NCBI RefSeq assembly: GCF_036850765.1
Contig: NC_089495.1
Span: forward strand, 62,410,410-62,474,409
Direction: 5' to 3'
DNA from: Saccopteryx bilineata
Taxonomy: Eukaryota > Chordata > Mammalia > Chiroptera > Emballonuridae
Length of the DNA: 64,000 nucleotides
In this document: piece by piece, positions 8,557 through 19,323 of the stretch
Position numbering within the stretch: the stretch's first letter is position 1
How the letters are laid out: each line of letters opens with the position of its first letter
Notes under the pieces: generated by a model
Told to the model about the DNA's origin: nothing
The model's input: the letters and a program-made list of their open reading frames with translations, nothing else
Database searches by the model: none
Program-made: the position numbers and the translations under genes

Positions 8557-11500
8557 ATGGCAATAGGGAACTCACAAATGTCAATAATTACACTAAATGT
8601 AAACGGATTAAACTCACCAATAAAAAGGCACAGAGTAGCAGAATGGATTAAAAAAGAAAATCCAACTGTATGCTGCCTACAGGAAACTCATCTAAGTAAC
8701 AAGGATAGAAACAAATTCAAAGTGAAAGGCTGGAAAACAATACTCCAAGCAAATAACATCCAAAAAAAAGCAGGTGTAACAATACTCATATCGGATAATG
8801 CTAACTACAAGACAACAAAAGTACTCAGAGACAAAAATGGCCATTTCATAATGGCTAAGGGGACACTGAATCAAGCAGACATAACAATTCTTAATATATA
8901 TGCACCAAAACAAGGAGCACCAAAATATATAAGATAGCTACTTATTGATCTTAAAATAAAAAGGGACAAAAATACAATCATACTTGGAGACCTCAATACA
9001 CCGCTGACGGCTCTAGATGGGTCATCCAAACAGAGAATCAACAAAGACATAGTGGTCTTAAACAAAACACTAGAGCACCTGGATATGATAGACATCTACA
9101 GGACATTTCATCCCAAAGTGACTGTGCATACATTTTTCTCCAGTGTACATGGATCATTCTCAAGAATTGACCATATGTTGGGCCACAAAAACAACGTCAG
9201 CAAATTCAGAAAAATTGAAGTTGTACCAAACATATTTTCTGATCATGAAGCCTTGAAACTAGAATTCAACTGCAAAAAAGAGGAAAAAAATCCCACAAAA
9301 ATGTGGAAACTAAACAACATACTTTTAAAAAATGAATGGGTCAAAGAAGAAATAAGTGCAGAGATCAAAAGATATATACAGACTAATGAAAATGACAATA
9401 CGACATATCAGAATCTATGGGATGCAGCAAAAGCAGTGATAAGAGGAAAGTTCATATCACTTCAGGCATATATAAACAAACAAGAGAGAGCCCAAATGAA
9501 CCACTTAACTTCCCACCTTAAAGAACTAGAAAAAGAAGAAGAACAAAGACAACCCAAAACCAGTCGAAGAAAGGAGATAATAAAAATCAGAGCAGAAATA
9601 AATGAATTAGAGAACAGAAAAACTATAGAAAAAATTAATAGAACAAGGAGCTGGTTCTTTGAAAAGATCAACAAAATTGACAAACCCTTGGCAAGACTTA
9701 CCAAGGAAAAAAGAGAAAGAACTCATATAAACAAAATCCAAAATGAAAGAGGAGAAATCACCATGGACACCGTAGATATACAAAGAATTATTGTAGAATA
9801 CTATGAAAAACTTTATGCCACTAAATTCAACAACCTAGAAGAAATGGATAAATTCCTAGAAAAATACAACCTTCTTAGACTGAGACAAGAAGAAGCAGAA
9901 AGCCTAAACAGACCTATCAGTAGAGAAGAAATAGAAAAAAACATTAAAAACCTCCCCAAAAATAAAAGTCCAGGCCCTGACGGCTATACCAGCGAATTTT
10001 ATCAAACATTCAAAGAAGACTTGGTTCCTATTCTACTCAAAGTCTTCCAAAAAATTGAGGAAGAAGCAATACTTCCAAACACATTTTATGAGGCCAACAT
10101 AACCCTCATACCAAAACCAGGCAAGGATGGCACAAAAAAAGAAAACTGCAGACCAATATCTCTAATGAATACAGATGCTAAAATACTAAACAAAATACTA
10201 GCAAATCGAATACAATAACATATTAAAAAAATAATACATCATGATCAAGTGGGATTCATCCCAGAATCTCAAGGATGGTTCAACATACGTAAAACGGTTA
10301 ACGTAATACACCATATCAACAAAACAAAGAACAAAAACCACATGATCTTATCAATAGACGCAGAAAAGGCTTTCGATAAAATACAACACAATTTTATGTT
10401 TAAGACTCTCAACAAAATGGGTATAGAAGGAAAATATCTCAACATGATAAAGGCCATATATGATAAACCATCAGCTAACATCATATTAAATGGCACTAAA
10501 CTGAAGGCTTTCCCCCTTAAATCAGGAACAAGACAGGGTTGTCCACTCTCTCCACTCTTATTTAATGTGGTACTCGAGGTTCTAGCCAGAGCATTCAGAC
10601 AAGACAAAGAAATAAAAGGCATCCATAACGGAAAAGAAGAAGTAAAGGTATCACTTTTTGTAGATGATATGATCCTATACATCGAATACCCCAAAGAATC
10701 CACAAAAAGACTACTAGAAACAATAAGCCAATACAGTAAGGTCGCAGGATACAAAATTAACATACAGAAGTCAATAGCCTTTCTATATGCCAACAATGAA
10801 ACAATTGAGAACGAACTCAAAAGAATAATCCCCTTCACAATTGCAACAAAAAAAATAAAATACTTAGGAATAAACATAACAAAGAATGTAAAGGACTTAT
10901 ATAATGAAAACTATAAACCATTGTTAAGGGAAATCAAAAAAGATATAATGAGATGGAAGAATATACCTTGTTCTTGGTTAGGAAGAATAAATATAATTAA
11001 GATGGCTATATTACCCAAAGCAATATACATATTTAATGCAATTCCCATCAAACTTCCAATGATGTTTTTTAAAGAAATAGAGCAAAAAATCATCAGATTT
11101 ATATGCAACTATAAAAAACCCCGAATAGCCAAAGCAATCCTAAAGAAAAAGAATGAAGCTGGGGGCATTACAATACCTGACTTCAAACTCTATTATAGGG
11201 CCACGACAATCAAAACAGCATGGTATTGGCAGAAAAATAGACACTCAGATCAATGGAACAGAATAGAAAGTCCAGAAATAAAACCACATATATATAGTCA
11301 AATAATTTTTGATAAAGGGGCCAACAACACACAATGGAGAAAAGAAAGCCTCTTCAATAAATGGTGCTGGGAAAACTGGAAAGCCACATGCAAAAGAATG
11401 AAACTGGACTACAGTTTGTCCCCCTGTACAAAAATTAACTCAAAATGGATCAAAGATCTAAACATAAGACCTGAAACAATTAAGTACATAGAAGAAGACA

Positions 11501-12391
11501 TAGGTACTCAACTCATGGACCTGGGTTTTAAAGAGCATTTTATGAATTTGACTCCACAGGCAAGAGAAGTGAAGGCAAAAATTAATGAATGGGACTACAT
11601 CAGACTAAGAAGTTTTTGCTCAGCAAGAGAAACTGATAACAAAATAAACAGAAAGCCAACTAAATGGGAAATGATATTTTCAAACAACAGCTCAGATAAG
11701 GGCCTAATATCCAAAATACACGAAGAACTCATAAAACTCAACAACAAACAAACAAACAAACAATCTAATAAAAAAATGGGAAGAGGGAATGAACAGACAC
11801 TTCTCCCAGGAAGAAATACAAATGGCCAACAGATATATGAAAAGATGCTCATCTTCTTTAGCTATTAGAGAAATGCAAATCAAAACGGCAATGAGATACC
11901 ACCTCACACCTGTTACATTAGTTATTATTAGCAAGACAGGTAATAGCAAATGTTGGAGAGGCTGTGGAGAAAAAGGAACCCTCATACACTGTTGGTGGGA
12001 ATGTAAAGTAGTACAACCATTATGGAAGAAAGTATGGTGGTTCCTCAAAAAACCGAAAATAGAACTACCTTATGACCCAGCAATCCCTCTACTGGGTATA
12101 TACCCCAAAAACTCAGAAACACTGATAAGTAAAGACACATGCAGCCCCATGTTTATTGCAGCATTGTTCACAGTGGCCAGGACATGGAAACAACCAAAAA
12201 TTCCATCAATAGATTAGTGGATAAAGAAGATGTGGCACATATACACTATGGAATACTACTCAGCCATAAGAAATGATGACATCGGAACATTTACAGCAAA
12301 ATGGTGGGATCTTGATAACATGTTATGAAGCGAAATAAGTAAATCAGAAAAAACCAGGAACTGCATTATTCCATACGTAGGTGGGACATAA
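8557..12391 (+). pseudogene. L1 ORF2 (endonuclease-reverse transcriptase), inactivated
   Basis: ORF2p nicks the target DNA and reverse transcribes L1 (and SINE) RNA from it. Length is about 1278 codons (human 1275). The endonuclease domain keeps N14 (LNVNG), E43 (QETHL), D145 and N147 (GDLNTPL), D205 (RIDHM) and D229/H230 (SDHEA), at the same numbers as the human protein. Reverse transcriptase motifs include [44 protein letters not shown] and [10 protein letters not shown] near codon 700, where the usual Ala of FADD is Val. The C-terminal CX3CX7HX4C motif is present ([19 protein letters not shown]). Breaks are TAG at 8935, TAA at 10216, a frameshift in the CAAA run at about 11741-11765, TAG at 12215 and TGA at 12326. 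The ancestral stop is TAA 12389-12391, after YVGGT. Confidence 0.96.
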
Positions 12392-12642
12392 AAGTGAAAC
12401 TAAAAGACATTGATAAGAGTGTGGTGGTTACGGGGTGGAGGGGGGAATGGGAGAGGGAAAGGGGGAGGGGGAGGGGCACAAAGAAAACAAGATAGAAGGT
12501 GACATAGGACAATCTGACTTTGGGTGATGGGTATGCAACATAATTGAACGACAAGATAACCTGGACTTGTTATCTTTGAATATATGTATCCTGATTTATT
12601 GATGTCACCCCATTAAAAAAAATAAAATTAGTATAAAAAAAA
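12392..12642 (+). terminator. L1 3'UTR with G-rich tract and poly(A) signal
   Basis: Contains a G-rich tract at about 12432-12476 (runs of 3-6 G), able in principle to form a G-quadruplex, as in the 3'UTR of other mammalian L1s. It ends TTGATGTCACCCCATTAAA followed by AATAAA at 12621-12626 and a short A-rich tail. The same 3' end is seen in antisense at 31620 and 50440, which shows it is the end recognised by this L1 lineage. Confidence 0.9.
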
Positions 12643-12789
12643 GAAAATCAATCAGGTAAACAAGACATATTACAATAGAAATTCATAATATTTTATTTAT
12701 AATGAAAAATAAGATTTTAGAGAACAGAGGGGAAAGATTTCAAGAAGGGAGAAAGAATATGGAATTGAGGACATACAATGTAACATACA

Positions 12790-13345
12790 TTTTAGTCAAG
12801 CTTTTCCAGAGACACAGAAAGATTAGAATATAGACATAGATGTTTATTTATAAAAATAAATTTATCATAGGCATTGGCTTCTGATGTATGGAGCCTAAAA
12901 TGTTCTACAGTTCTCTCTGCAAACTGAGAAGAAGGAAACTCCGTGACATAATCCAGAATGAGTCCAAAATCTTGAGAGCCAAGGGGAAACAAATGTGTAA
13001 ATTCCAGTCTGAAATCAAAGTCTTGAAAACCAATGGGCTATTGGGGTAAGTCCAGGAGTCTGAAGGCTTAAGAATCAGAGTTCCAATGCATTAAGACAGG
13101 GGGAAATGAATGGCCCTGCCCAAAGAGAGAGAGAGAAAGAAATCACCTTTTTGTTCCATTCAGCCTCCAATAGATTACATTATGCCCCCCCCATATTGGT
13201 GGGGACTAGATCTGTTTATTCAGTTTCTTGAATCAAGTGCTGATCTCTTCCAGAATCACCCTCACAGTCACTCTCAGAAATCATGTTTTACTACCTGGCA
13301 TCTCTTAGCGCAGACAAGTTGACACATAATATTAACCACCACACA
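12790..13345 (-). repeat. Old mammalian interspersed repeat (probably LTR-type)
   Basis: Diverged but recognisable blocks occur: TTTTCCAGAGACACAGA at the left, ATAGATGTTTATTTATA, CACCTTTTTGTTCCATTCAGCC, TCAAGTGCTGATCTCTTCCAGAATCACCC and CAAGTTGACACATAATATTAACC at the right. These blocks recur widely in mammalian genomes. I believe it is a MaLR/ERVL-like LTR lying antisense, but cannot name the family with certainty. Confidence 0.5.
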
Positions 13346-13606
13346 TAGGAACAGGACCTGTGGGAAGAAATAGGGGACTCACATTTCCTGTGTGATGCAG
13401 AATGATAGGACAGTGAGGATGAGGTTTTATTGCTGTAAAAGTTTTGTTAAAAGCAGTCTAATGGCTATCAGAACTGTGTGACTGGTATGGCCTGAATCAG
13501 TGTGATTGAGTCTTTGTTTAATCTTCTCAACTAAGTATGTTGTCTCTCGCCATATCGTGGTTCACTTTTTGCGATCTCACTGTATCGAAGATTTTTAAAT
13601 TGCATA

Positions 13607-14323
13607 CAATAATACCTTGACACATGAGTTTAATTCATTTCATGGCCAAGCTCGTGACTCAGTTTGCTAGTGTACCAAATCAAATTTCCCCATTTAAATT
13701 AATGTGAATGCAATTAATCCATTCCGGCCCCCAAAAACCAAACAAATTTTTTGTTTTATATGCTTTTAAATAAGAAAATATGCTTTATAAATAACAAAAT
13801 ACACACACACATGTATATATACATAGTAGGAGAGAATGTAAAGAAATAAACTGGTTTATGAAGTGTATTTACCTTCAAGGTCAGGCAAAGCTGCTGGTGG
13901 AGAAGGAGGAGACCAGTGGAGGTTATCATTTCGTGTGCTATTGCTTAACGTAACTTACTCTCTACCCACTTAACACTACATTTAATTGGAAAATTTAACT
14001 TACATACTACATATGATATATAACTTTATCGTTAAACTTAATTGCTGTTTACTTTGCTTAACCATCATCATTTTTTTCAGTGGCTTTTGGCTTTTTTGCC
14101 ACACTTTCCTCTCTTTCACTTAAAAGCCGTTTCAACAAAAAACTTTCCATGGAAGTTCGTTTCTTTCTCCCTTTCAGAATGTTTGTTAGGCCATCCACTG
14201 GAGGGTGGCGGAAGCTCGTGATTCAAATATCTGCTCATGACTTAAAGCAAAGAATCCCACAAGTGACTACTCATCTCTCAAATTGTTCATGATTTAAAGT
14301 GCTTGTGTGTGAAGGTACCACTG
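13607..14323. mobile_element. Second Tigger/pogo-like DNA transposon nested in the first
   Basis: The left end CAATAATACCTTGACACATGAG and the right end, read inverted, CAGTGGTACCTTCACACACAAG form diverged terminal inverted repeats, bordered by TA at 13605-13606 and 14324-14325. The body has Tigger-like AAATCAAATTTCCCCAT and TTAATCCATTCCGGCCCCC near the left end. It is 717 bp and non-autonomous; a 70-codon open frame at 14080-14292 shows no transposase motif. Being inside the outer element, it is the later insertion. Confidence 0.75.
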
Positions 14324-14591
14324 TATGTCTAATTTTGTATAGCAAGATTTTGAAGTATATAGGTGTTTTTATATATTTATTATTTTAATTATTTTTGCTG
14401 TAAAATAAGCATTTTCTAGCCTAAAAAATAGAAAACAATATAAAAATATTAATTAAAACATATTAAAAGAATATTAAATCATCTTCATCATTCAAGTTGT
14501 AGTATATTCACTGGTAAGTACCCATTAGAATTTCATATGTTGTTAAAATTACATAGGTTTAACAGTACAGAAACTAAGAGCATAGGAAGTA

Positions 14592-14662
14592 TTTATAAGA
14601 GTGTGGGAAAGGTTAGTAACCGTGTGGGAAAGGTTTATAACAGTGGGGGGAGGGTTTATAAA
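14592..14662 (+). repeat. 21-bp minisatellite
   Basis: Units of 22, 21 and 21 bp, of the form TTATAAnnGTGTGGGAAAGGT, begin at 14592, 14614 and 14635, with a partial fourth unit at 14656. It lies inside the outer Tigger-like element. Confidence 0.8.
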
Positions 14663-14776
14663 GCCTTAAAATACATGTAAATAATAAAATAAATATAAAG
14701 TTGCTATTTCGCAGATCTTTGTCTATTGTGGGGGGTTCTGGAACCTAACCCCCATGATAGACCCTGAATCACTGTA

Positions 14777-15620
14777 TTGGTAACTATTAGTGAACTGACT
14801 ATTGGAGTCTAATGTGTATGCATGCTTATTGATTTTAAGATTTTAGAACTCAAAGAGCTGACTAAGATAAAGTCTTTGAAGGCAATAATACTGTGTTCTG
14901 CTTAGCATAGAAAACCACAATTTTTAAAATTAAATTATCTTTGAAATTAATTTGTTTTAAAATCAATATCCATTCATTAACTTTTTTATTTATTCTATAA
15001 ATACTTATTGAACTCTGGCATGGTGTTGATGATCTGACAGTAAATGAACATGTCAGAAACCCCTGTCCTAATAGAGCTGACTCTAGAGTTTGTAGTATTG
15101 TATAAGAGATGATTATGCATCCAACAAAATGATAATATGCTTTTGAAATAGTCTCTCAATAATGTCAACATAAAAATGTTGATGCAACATAAATCGAATA
15201 TAAAAAAGAATCAAAGAAAATTCATTGATATCATATATGAATATGTTCAAATTTTGTATTACAAGATCTTATTTAAATGCAGATATGCATCTCATTTATA
15301 ATACTTTTATTAAATTCAAACTTTAGAAAAAACATGTGTTTACACCTAACAACAAAGTCAATTTCTAATTCTCTCCCACTGGTAGAGAAAACATCTCTCT
15401 CCAAAAAGAAATTTGTTTTGATGACCTTAGTAAATTTATCATCTATAATTTATTCATTAATCAATTTCAAAGCAGAAAAATAAGCATAAGAGAAATTGAA
15501 TAAAATTACAGTTGTACTATAGTACCAAATCAGTCTTACTAAAAATAGAGTAAATTTTACATGTATATGAAAACAAATATTTTAATGTTTTGTAGCCCTT
15601 TTAAAAATTCAAATAATTCA
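14777..15620. other. Non-coding AT-rich sequence
   Basis: No gene or transposon recognised. Contains only short open frames in AT-rich DNA. Confidence 0.55.
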
Positions 15621-15626
15621 AGCTAT

Positions 15627-16016
15627 CTACTTTTTAAAAAATTTTTGTTTATTTTAATTTATTGTGTTAACATGGATTCAAATGTCCCACTGAATATGAC
15701 ACCCTCACCCCCCACCTGCGTGTTCTTATTTACACCCCCTTTGCCCCCTCCCCCTAACACTCTCTCCCCTACCTTCTCTGATTTGCTGTCCTGTTATCTG
15801 TATCTATGTGTTATGTATATATAATTTCACTAATTCCTTCACCTTCTCTTATTCCACCCCCTCATCCCCCTCTGACAGGTGTCCCTCAGCTCCCTGTGAC
15901 CCCACCTGTTTCTATTCCATTCCTCAGTTCACTTTGTTCATTAGATTCCACATATAAGTGAAATCATATGATATTTGTCTTTCTCTGCCCGGCTTATCTA
16001 CTATTACACATAGTGC
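15627..16016 (-). mobile_element. L1 3' end, 5'-truncated, older lineage
   Basis: In reverse complement this is an L1 3'UTR: the ORF2 tail region (AGTGAAAT.., ATATGATTTCACTTATATGTGGAATCTAATGAACAAAG) followed by a 3'UTR ending ..GTTAACACAATAAATTAAAATAAAC. The 3' end differs from that of the L1 at 4858, so it is an older subfamily. On the + strand a C-rich stretch at 15700-15780 is the complement of the L1 G-rich tract. Confidence 0.75.
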
Positions 16017-16778
16017 AACATTTATCTTAAATATGTGAAAAGTCATGAATTTTTATATATGCTTAAACTGAGAACCTGGCTTAAAAATAAAGTATACTTT
16101 GCCAAGAGAAACTCATAATATTAAAGTATACCATAGACTCTCAATATTTTATTCATTAAATCTGGGAAATTTATTATTAAGCACGTGACAACTGAGTCCA
16201 ATATTTTTTAAAAATCTAGTTTTTACTAATTTCCAACAAACACTAAAAAGGGGAATTACTGGTTCAAATGAATAAAATTTTTAATATATTCAGAATTGCA
16301 ATGCAGTGAGTAAAACATTCTCCTATTAGAAGGAATTGCTTCCCATTAGCAATATTATTAAACTTCATTGGAAAGGAGCAAAGATGAATTAGCAGCCTCT
16401 GTAACAAACCAAAAGCCATAGAAATCTTGGGAAGAAAACTGTTACTTTAAAACATCTTATATGAGTATTTCACAGATGAGGAAAACTCTAAGATAAAAGA
16501 TAAAGTGATTTTAAATTTACTATTTTGAAAGGTTAAAGGATGGGAAGTCATTAGAGCAATATCTTAAGTGGGAAACAATATAAAATAATATTAATTTTAT
16601 AGGCTATTTTTATGACAGAATTAAATTGTAAGTGGAATATAATTGCAAATAGAGACTATGTCATAAATACATAAATTTAAACTAGTTAAAGTACATCCTC
16701 AGAGAATGTATATATTTGTTGGCCTTATTTTTATATCATCATTCATATCAGATTCTATAAGTTGGAACCATCATTTTT
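16017..16778. other. Non-coding AT-rich sequence
   Basis: Nothing recognisable as gene or repeat. Confidence 0.5.
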
Positions 16779-16905
16779 ACTATTATGTATTACATTATAT
16801 TATTATTTTATGTTGAATATTGCATATATTATGTTATCATATACTATTATTATATTACATATTATGTTATATATCATATTGTATCATGTTATATTATATA
16901 TATTA
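16779..16905. repeat. AT-rich degenerate simple repeat
   Basis: Irregular repetition of TATTATGTTATAT-like words with almost no G or C. The SINE at 16922 inserted at its right edge. Confidence 0.65.
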
Positions 16906-16921
16906 CCGACACCTTTTCTTT

Positions 16922-17148
16922 TTTTTTTTTAATATCTTTCTTTTTTTAATTTTTTTTATTTATTCATTTTAGAGAGGAGAGGGGGAGACAGAGAGAGAGA
17001 GAGAGGAGAGACAGAGAGAGAGAAGGAGGGGAGGAGCTGGAAGCATCAACTCCCATATGTGCCTTGACCAGGCAAGCCCAGGGTTTCGAACCGGCGACCT
17101 CAGCATTTCCAGGTCGACGCTTTATCCACTGCGCCACCACAGGTCAGG
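16922..17148 (-). mobile_element. tRNA-derived SINE, short family A'
   Basis: In reverse complement: GCCTGACCTGTGGTGGCGCAGTGG, B-box GGTTCGAAACC, CTTGCCTGGTCAAGGCACATATGGGAGTTGATGCTTCC, a CT-rich stretch and an A-rich tail. Perfect 16-bp target duplication CCGACACCTTTTCTTT at 16906-16921 and 17149-17164. It lacks the central units of family A. Heads are little diverged, so fairly young. Confidence 0.95.
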
Positions 17149-17195
17149 CCGACACCTTTTCTTTACATATGTCTATATAGTAAAAAGTATATGCA

Positions 17196-17524
17196 GCCTG
17201 ACCAGGTGGTGGCGCAGTGGATAGAGCGTTGGACTGGGATGCGGAGGACCCAAGTTTGAGACCCTGAGGTCTCCAGCTTGAGCGCGGGCTCATCTGGTTT
17301 GAGCAAAGTTCACCAGCTTGGACCCAAGGTCTCTGGCTTAAGCAAGGGGTGACTCGGTCTGCTGTAGCCCCACGGTCAAGGCACATATGAGAAAACAATC
17401 AATGAACAACTAAGGTGTCGCAACGAAAAACTGATGATTGATGCTTCTCATCTCTCTCCATTCCTGTCTGTTTTTCCCTCTCTCTGACTCTCTCTCTGTA
17501 AAAAAAAAAAAAAAAAAAAAAAAA
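17196..17524 (+). mobile_element. tRNA-derived SINE, family A
   Basis: Starts GCCTGACCAGGTGGTGGCGCAGTGG and carries the central units and the CATATGAGAAAACAATCAATGAA block, ending in a pure A run of about 25. Target duplication AAAAAGTATATGCA (17182-17195) against AAAAAGTAGATGCA (17520-17533). Confidence 0.93.
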
Positions 17525-17533
17525 GTAGATGCA

Positions 17534-18937
17534 AGAGGTCTTTCAGTTCTGCTTTTTTCTTACAACCAACTTTGATTACTGCAATTCAGGTAGATGAGTA
17601 AAAATCTAAAATTTATTAAAATCCTGCAGAGATTTTACAACAACCTCTTGTACACAGTGATGACATTTAGTGTTATTTGATATTATTTAAAACCACTAGC
17701 CTTGACATATCAGTGAAATTTTACTATGCTTTCAGTTATATAACATGTTTTATTGTATCAGTATAACTTTTATTTCTGTCTTCTATATAATATTTATTAA
17801 CATTATTAAAAATATGCCTTATTTTTTAACCTTTCCCAAGTCTTTTTCTTCTGATATTATTGTATACTTGTATTTTATTTGTTGATTTTAAATAATTATT
17901 ATTTTTTATAAAAAGATTGTTAAGGAATTATTGTTTCATTCTTCCCTCATTAATTTTGTTTGTAATGTGCTAACTTTACCCAGTGCTGGAAGAGAAATGC
18001 CATTCCTTTAACATGCTACCAGAGCACCTTTTTAAAAGGATATAAAGCTGCTTATATAAAGGTCTAAAACCTAATTCCATTTGGAAAATAAAAATAATAT
18101 TAACATGTAAATTTACAAATATATATGTAAAAGAGAAAAAGTATTAAATGCTAGTCAATAACATTTTTTTATTTTAAAGCTAATTATATGCAATGAAGTT
18201 GCTTTATTGTGATCCATGTTTCTTATAATGTGATAACCTTCACTATAGTAAAATGCACAGTGGATTAAGAGCTTAGAAACTGATATATGTTTTACTTTCT
18301 GTCCCTATCCAGATATTTGACTTTGGAAAGTCACCTAATTGCCAAGTCTGCTTTTTCAGTGGCATGAGCTTCAAGAGAGCCTGCATGATGTCTTGGCATC
18401 TTTTAGAGGCAATGAGACAGTGATGCCTGTCAATGCAAATACAATTTGTTTTTGCTTGTAGAATGCCTTTGTTACTTGAATTTATACTTAGGTATCTCCC
18501 TTATGCTAGAAACCAATAAAATAATGAACTGCCACTCTGAAGATTCAGAAAGCTAATCAATGTCTACCCTGACAAGTATAAATCTTCTCTGTGTAATCTA
18601 CTTCATCATTCACAATTTGTTGTTTGCTTTTCAGAGATTTAAAGCTTCCTATTAAGAATGTTCTTTTTCAAATCCCCTTGAAACAGATATTCTATGTCTC
18701 TGTGATATCAAGTGTTTCTCTATTGGGAGAGTAACTATTTGATGTACTCTAGGATTGATTAAAAAATTAAGTAAAACACTCATTTAAAAAATACTTTTAT
18801 TGTATTGTTGCAAAAGTGAGGTTTACTTACACAAAGAAACTTATGACCCAGCCTCCTACATTCTATTTGCTTACATTCTAATGGGAAAATCCCTTAAACG
18901 CTTAATCACCCTTTAAAAATTATGGAAGAATATGTGT
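17534..18937. other. Non-coding AT-rich sequence
   Basis: No gene or repeat recognised. AT-rich throughout. Confidence 0.5.
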
Positions 18938-18953
18938 AAAAGACAACAAGTGA

Positions 18954-19308
18954 TGCCTGACCCGGTGGTGGCGTAGTGGATAGAGCATTGGCCTGTGACG
19001 CGGGATGCGGAGGACCCAGGTTCCAAACCCTGAGGTCTCTGGCCTGAGCGTGGGATCATAGACATGACCCCATGATCTTTAGCTTGAACCCAAAGGTCGT
19101 GGGCTTGAAACCCAAAGTCTCTGGCTTGAGCCCAAGTCGCTGGCTTGAACAAGAGGTCACTCACTCTGCTGTAGCCCCCTGGTAGAGACACATATGTGAA
19201 AGCAATCAGTGAACAATTTAATTGATGCTTCTCATCTCTCTCCCTTCCTGTCTTTCTTTCCTATCTGTCCCTCTCTCTGACTCTCTTTCTCTGTCAAAAA
19301 GAAAAAAA
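18954..19308 (+). mobile_element. tRNA-derived SINE, family A (expanded middle)
   Basis: Head GCCTGACCCGGTGGTGGCGTAGTGG, B-box GGTTCCAAACC, then several successive ~21-bp units of the type CTTGAGCCCAAGTCGCTGG, then the usual 3' part. Target duplication AAAGACAACAAGTGA at 18939-18953 and 19309-19323 (one mismatch). Confidence 0.93.
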
Positions 19309-19323
19309 AAAGACAACATGTGA

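Larger units (their letters stand above)
4858..12642 (+). mobile_element. Full-length LINE-1 retrotransposon (inactivated)
   Basis: All L1 parts are present in order: 5'UTR (4858-7249), ORF1 (7250-8254), inter-ORF spacer (8255-8556), ORF2 (8557-12391), 3'UTR with AATAAA and a short A-rich tail. A perfect 14-bp target-site duplication, GAAAATCAATCAGG, flanks it at 4844-4857 and 12643-12656, so both ends are intact. At about 7.8 kb it is longer than human L1 (about 6 kb), mainly through the 2.4-kb 5'UTR and the 0.3-kb spacer. ORF1 has two frameshifts; ORF2 has four in-frame stops and one frameshift, so this copy cannot move by itself. The clean duplication and full length suggest a moderately young insertion. 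Antisense 3' fragments of the same lineage occur at about 31610 and 50427. Confidence 0.97.
13538..14774. mobile_element. Tigger/pogo-like DNA transposon (outer, interrupted)
   Basis: The left end (GTTGTCTCTCGCCATATCGTGG) and the right end (GGGGGTTCTGGAACCTAACCCCCATGATAGACCC..CACTG) are the diverged ends of a Tigger-type element. Both are bordered by TA (13536-13537 and 14775-14776). It has no transposase frame, so it is a non-autonomous copy of about 520 bp once the nested element is removed. It contains a 21-bp minisatellite at 14592-14662. The family assignment is from memory of Tigger ends. Confidence 0.7.

Noticed and set aside
10269..10877. 202-codon minus-strand open frame
   Set aside because: It is the antisense shadow of the L1 reverse transcriptase reading and has no independent support.
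15561..15824. 87-codon Pro-rich frame
   Set aside because: Lies in the antisense of an old L1 3'UTR G-rich tract.
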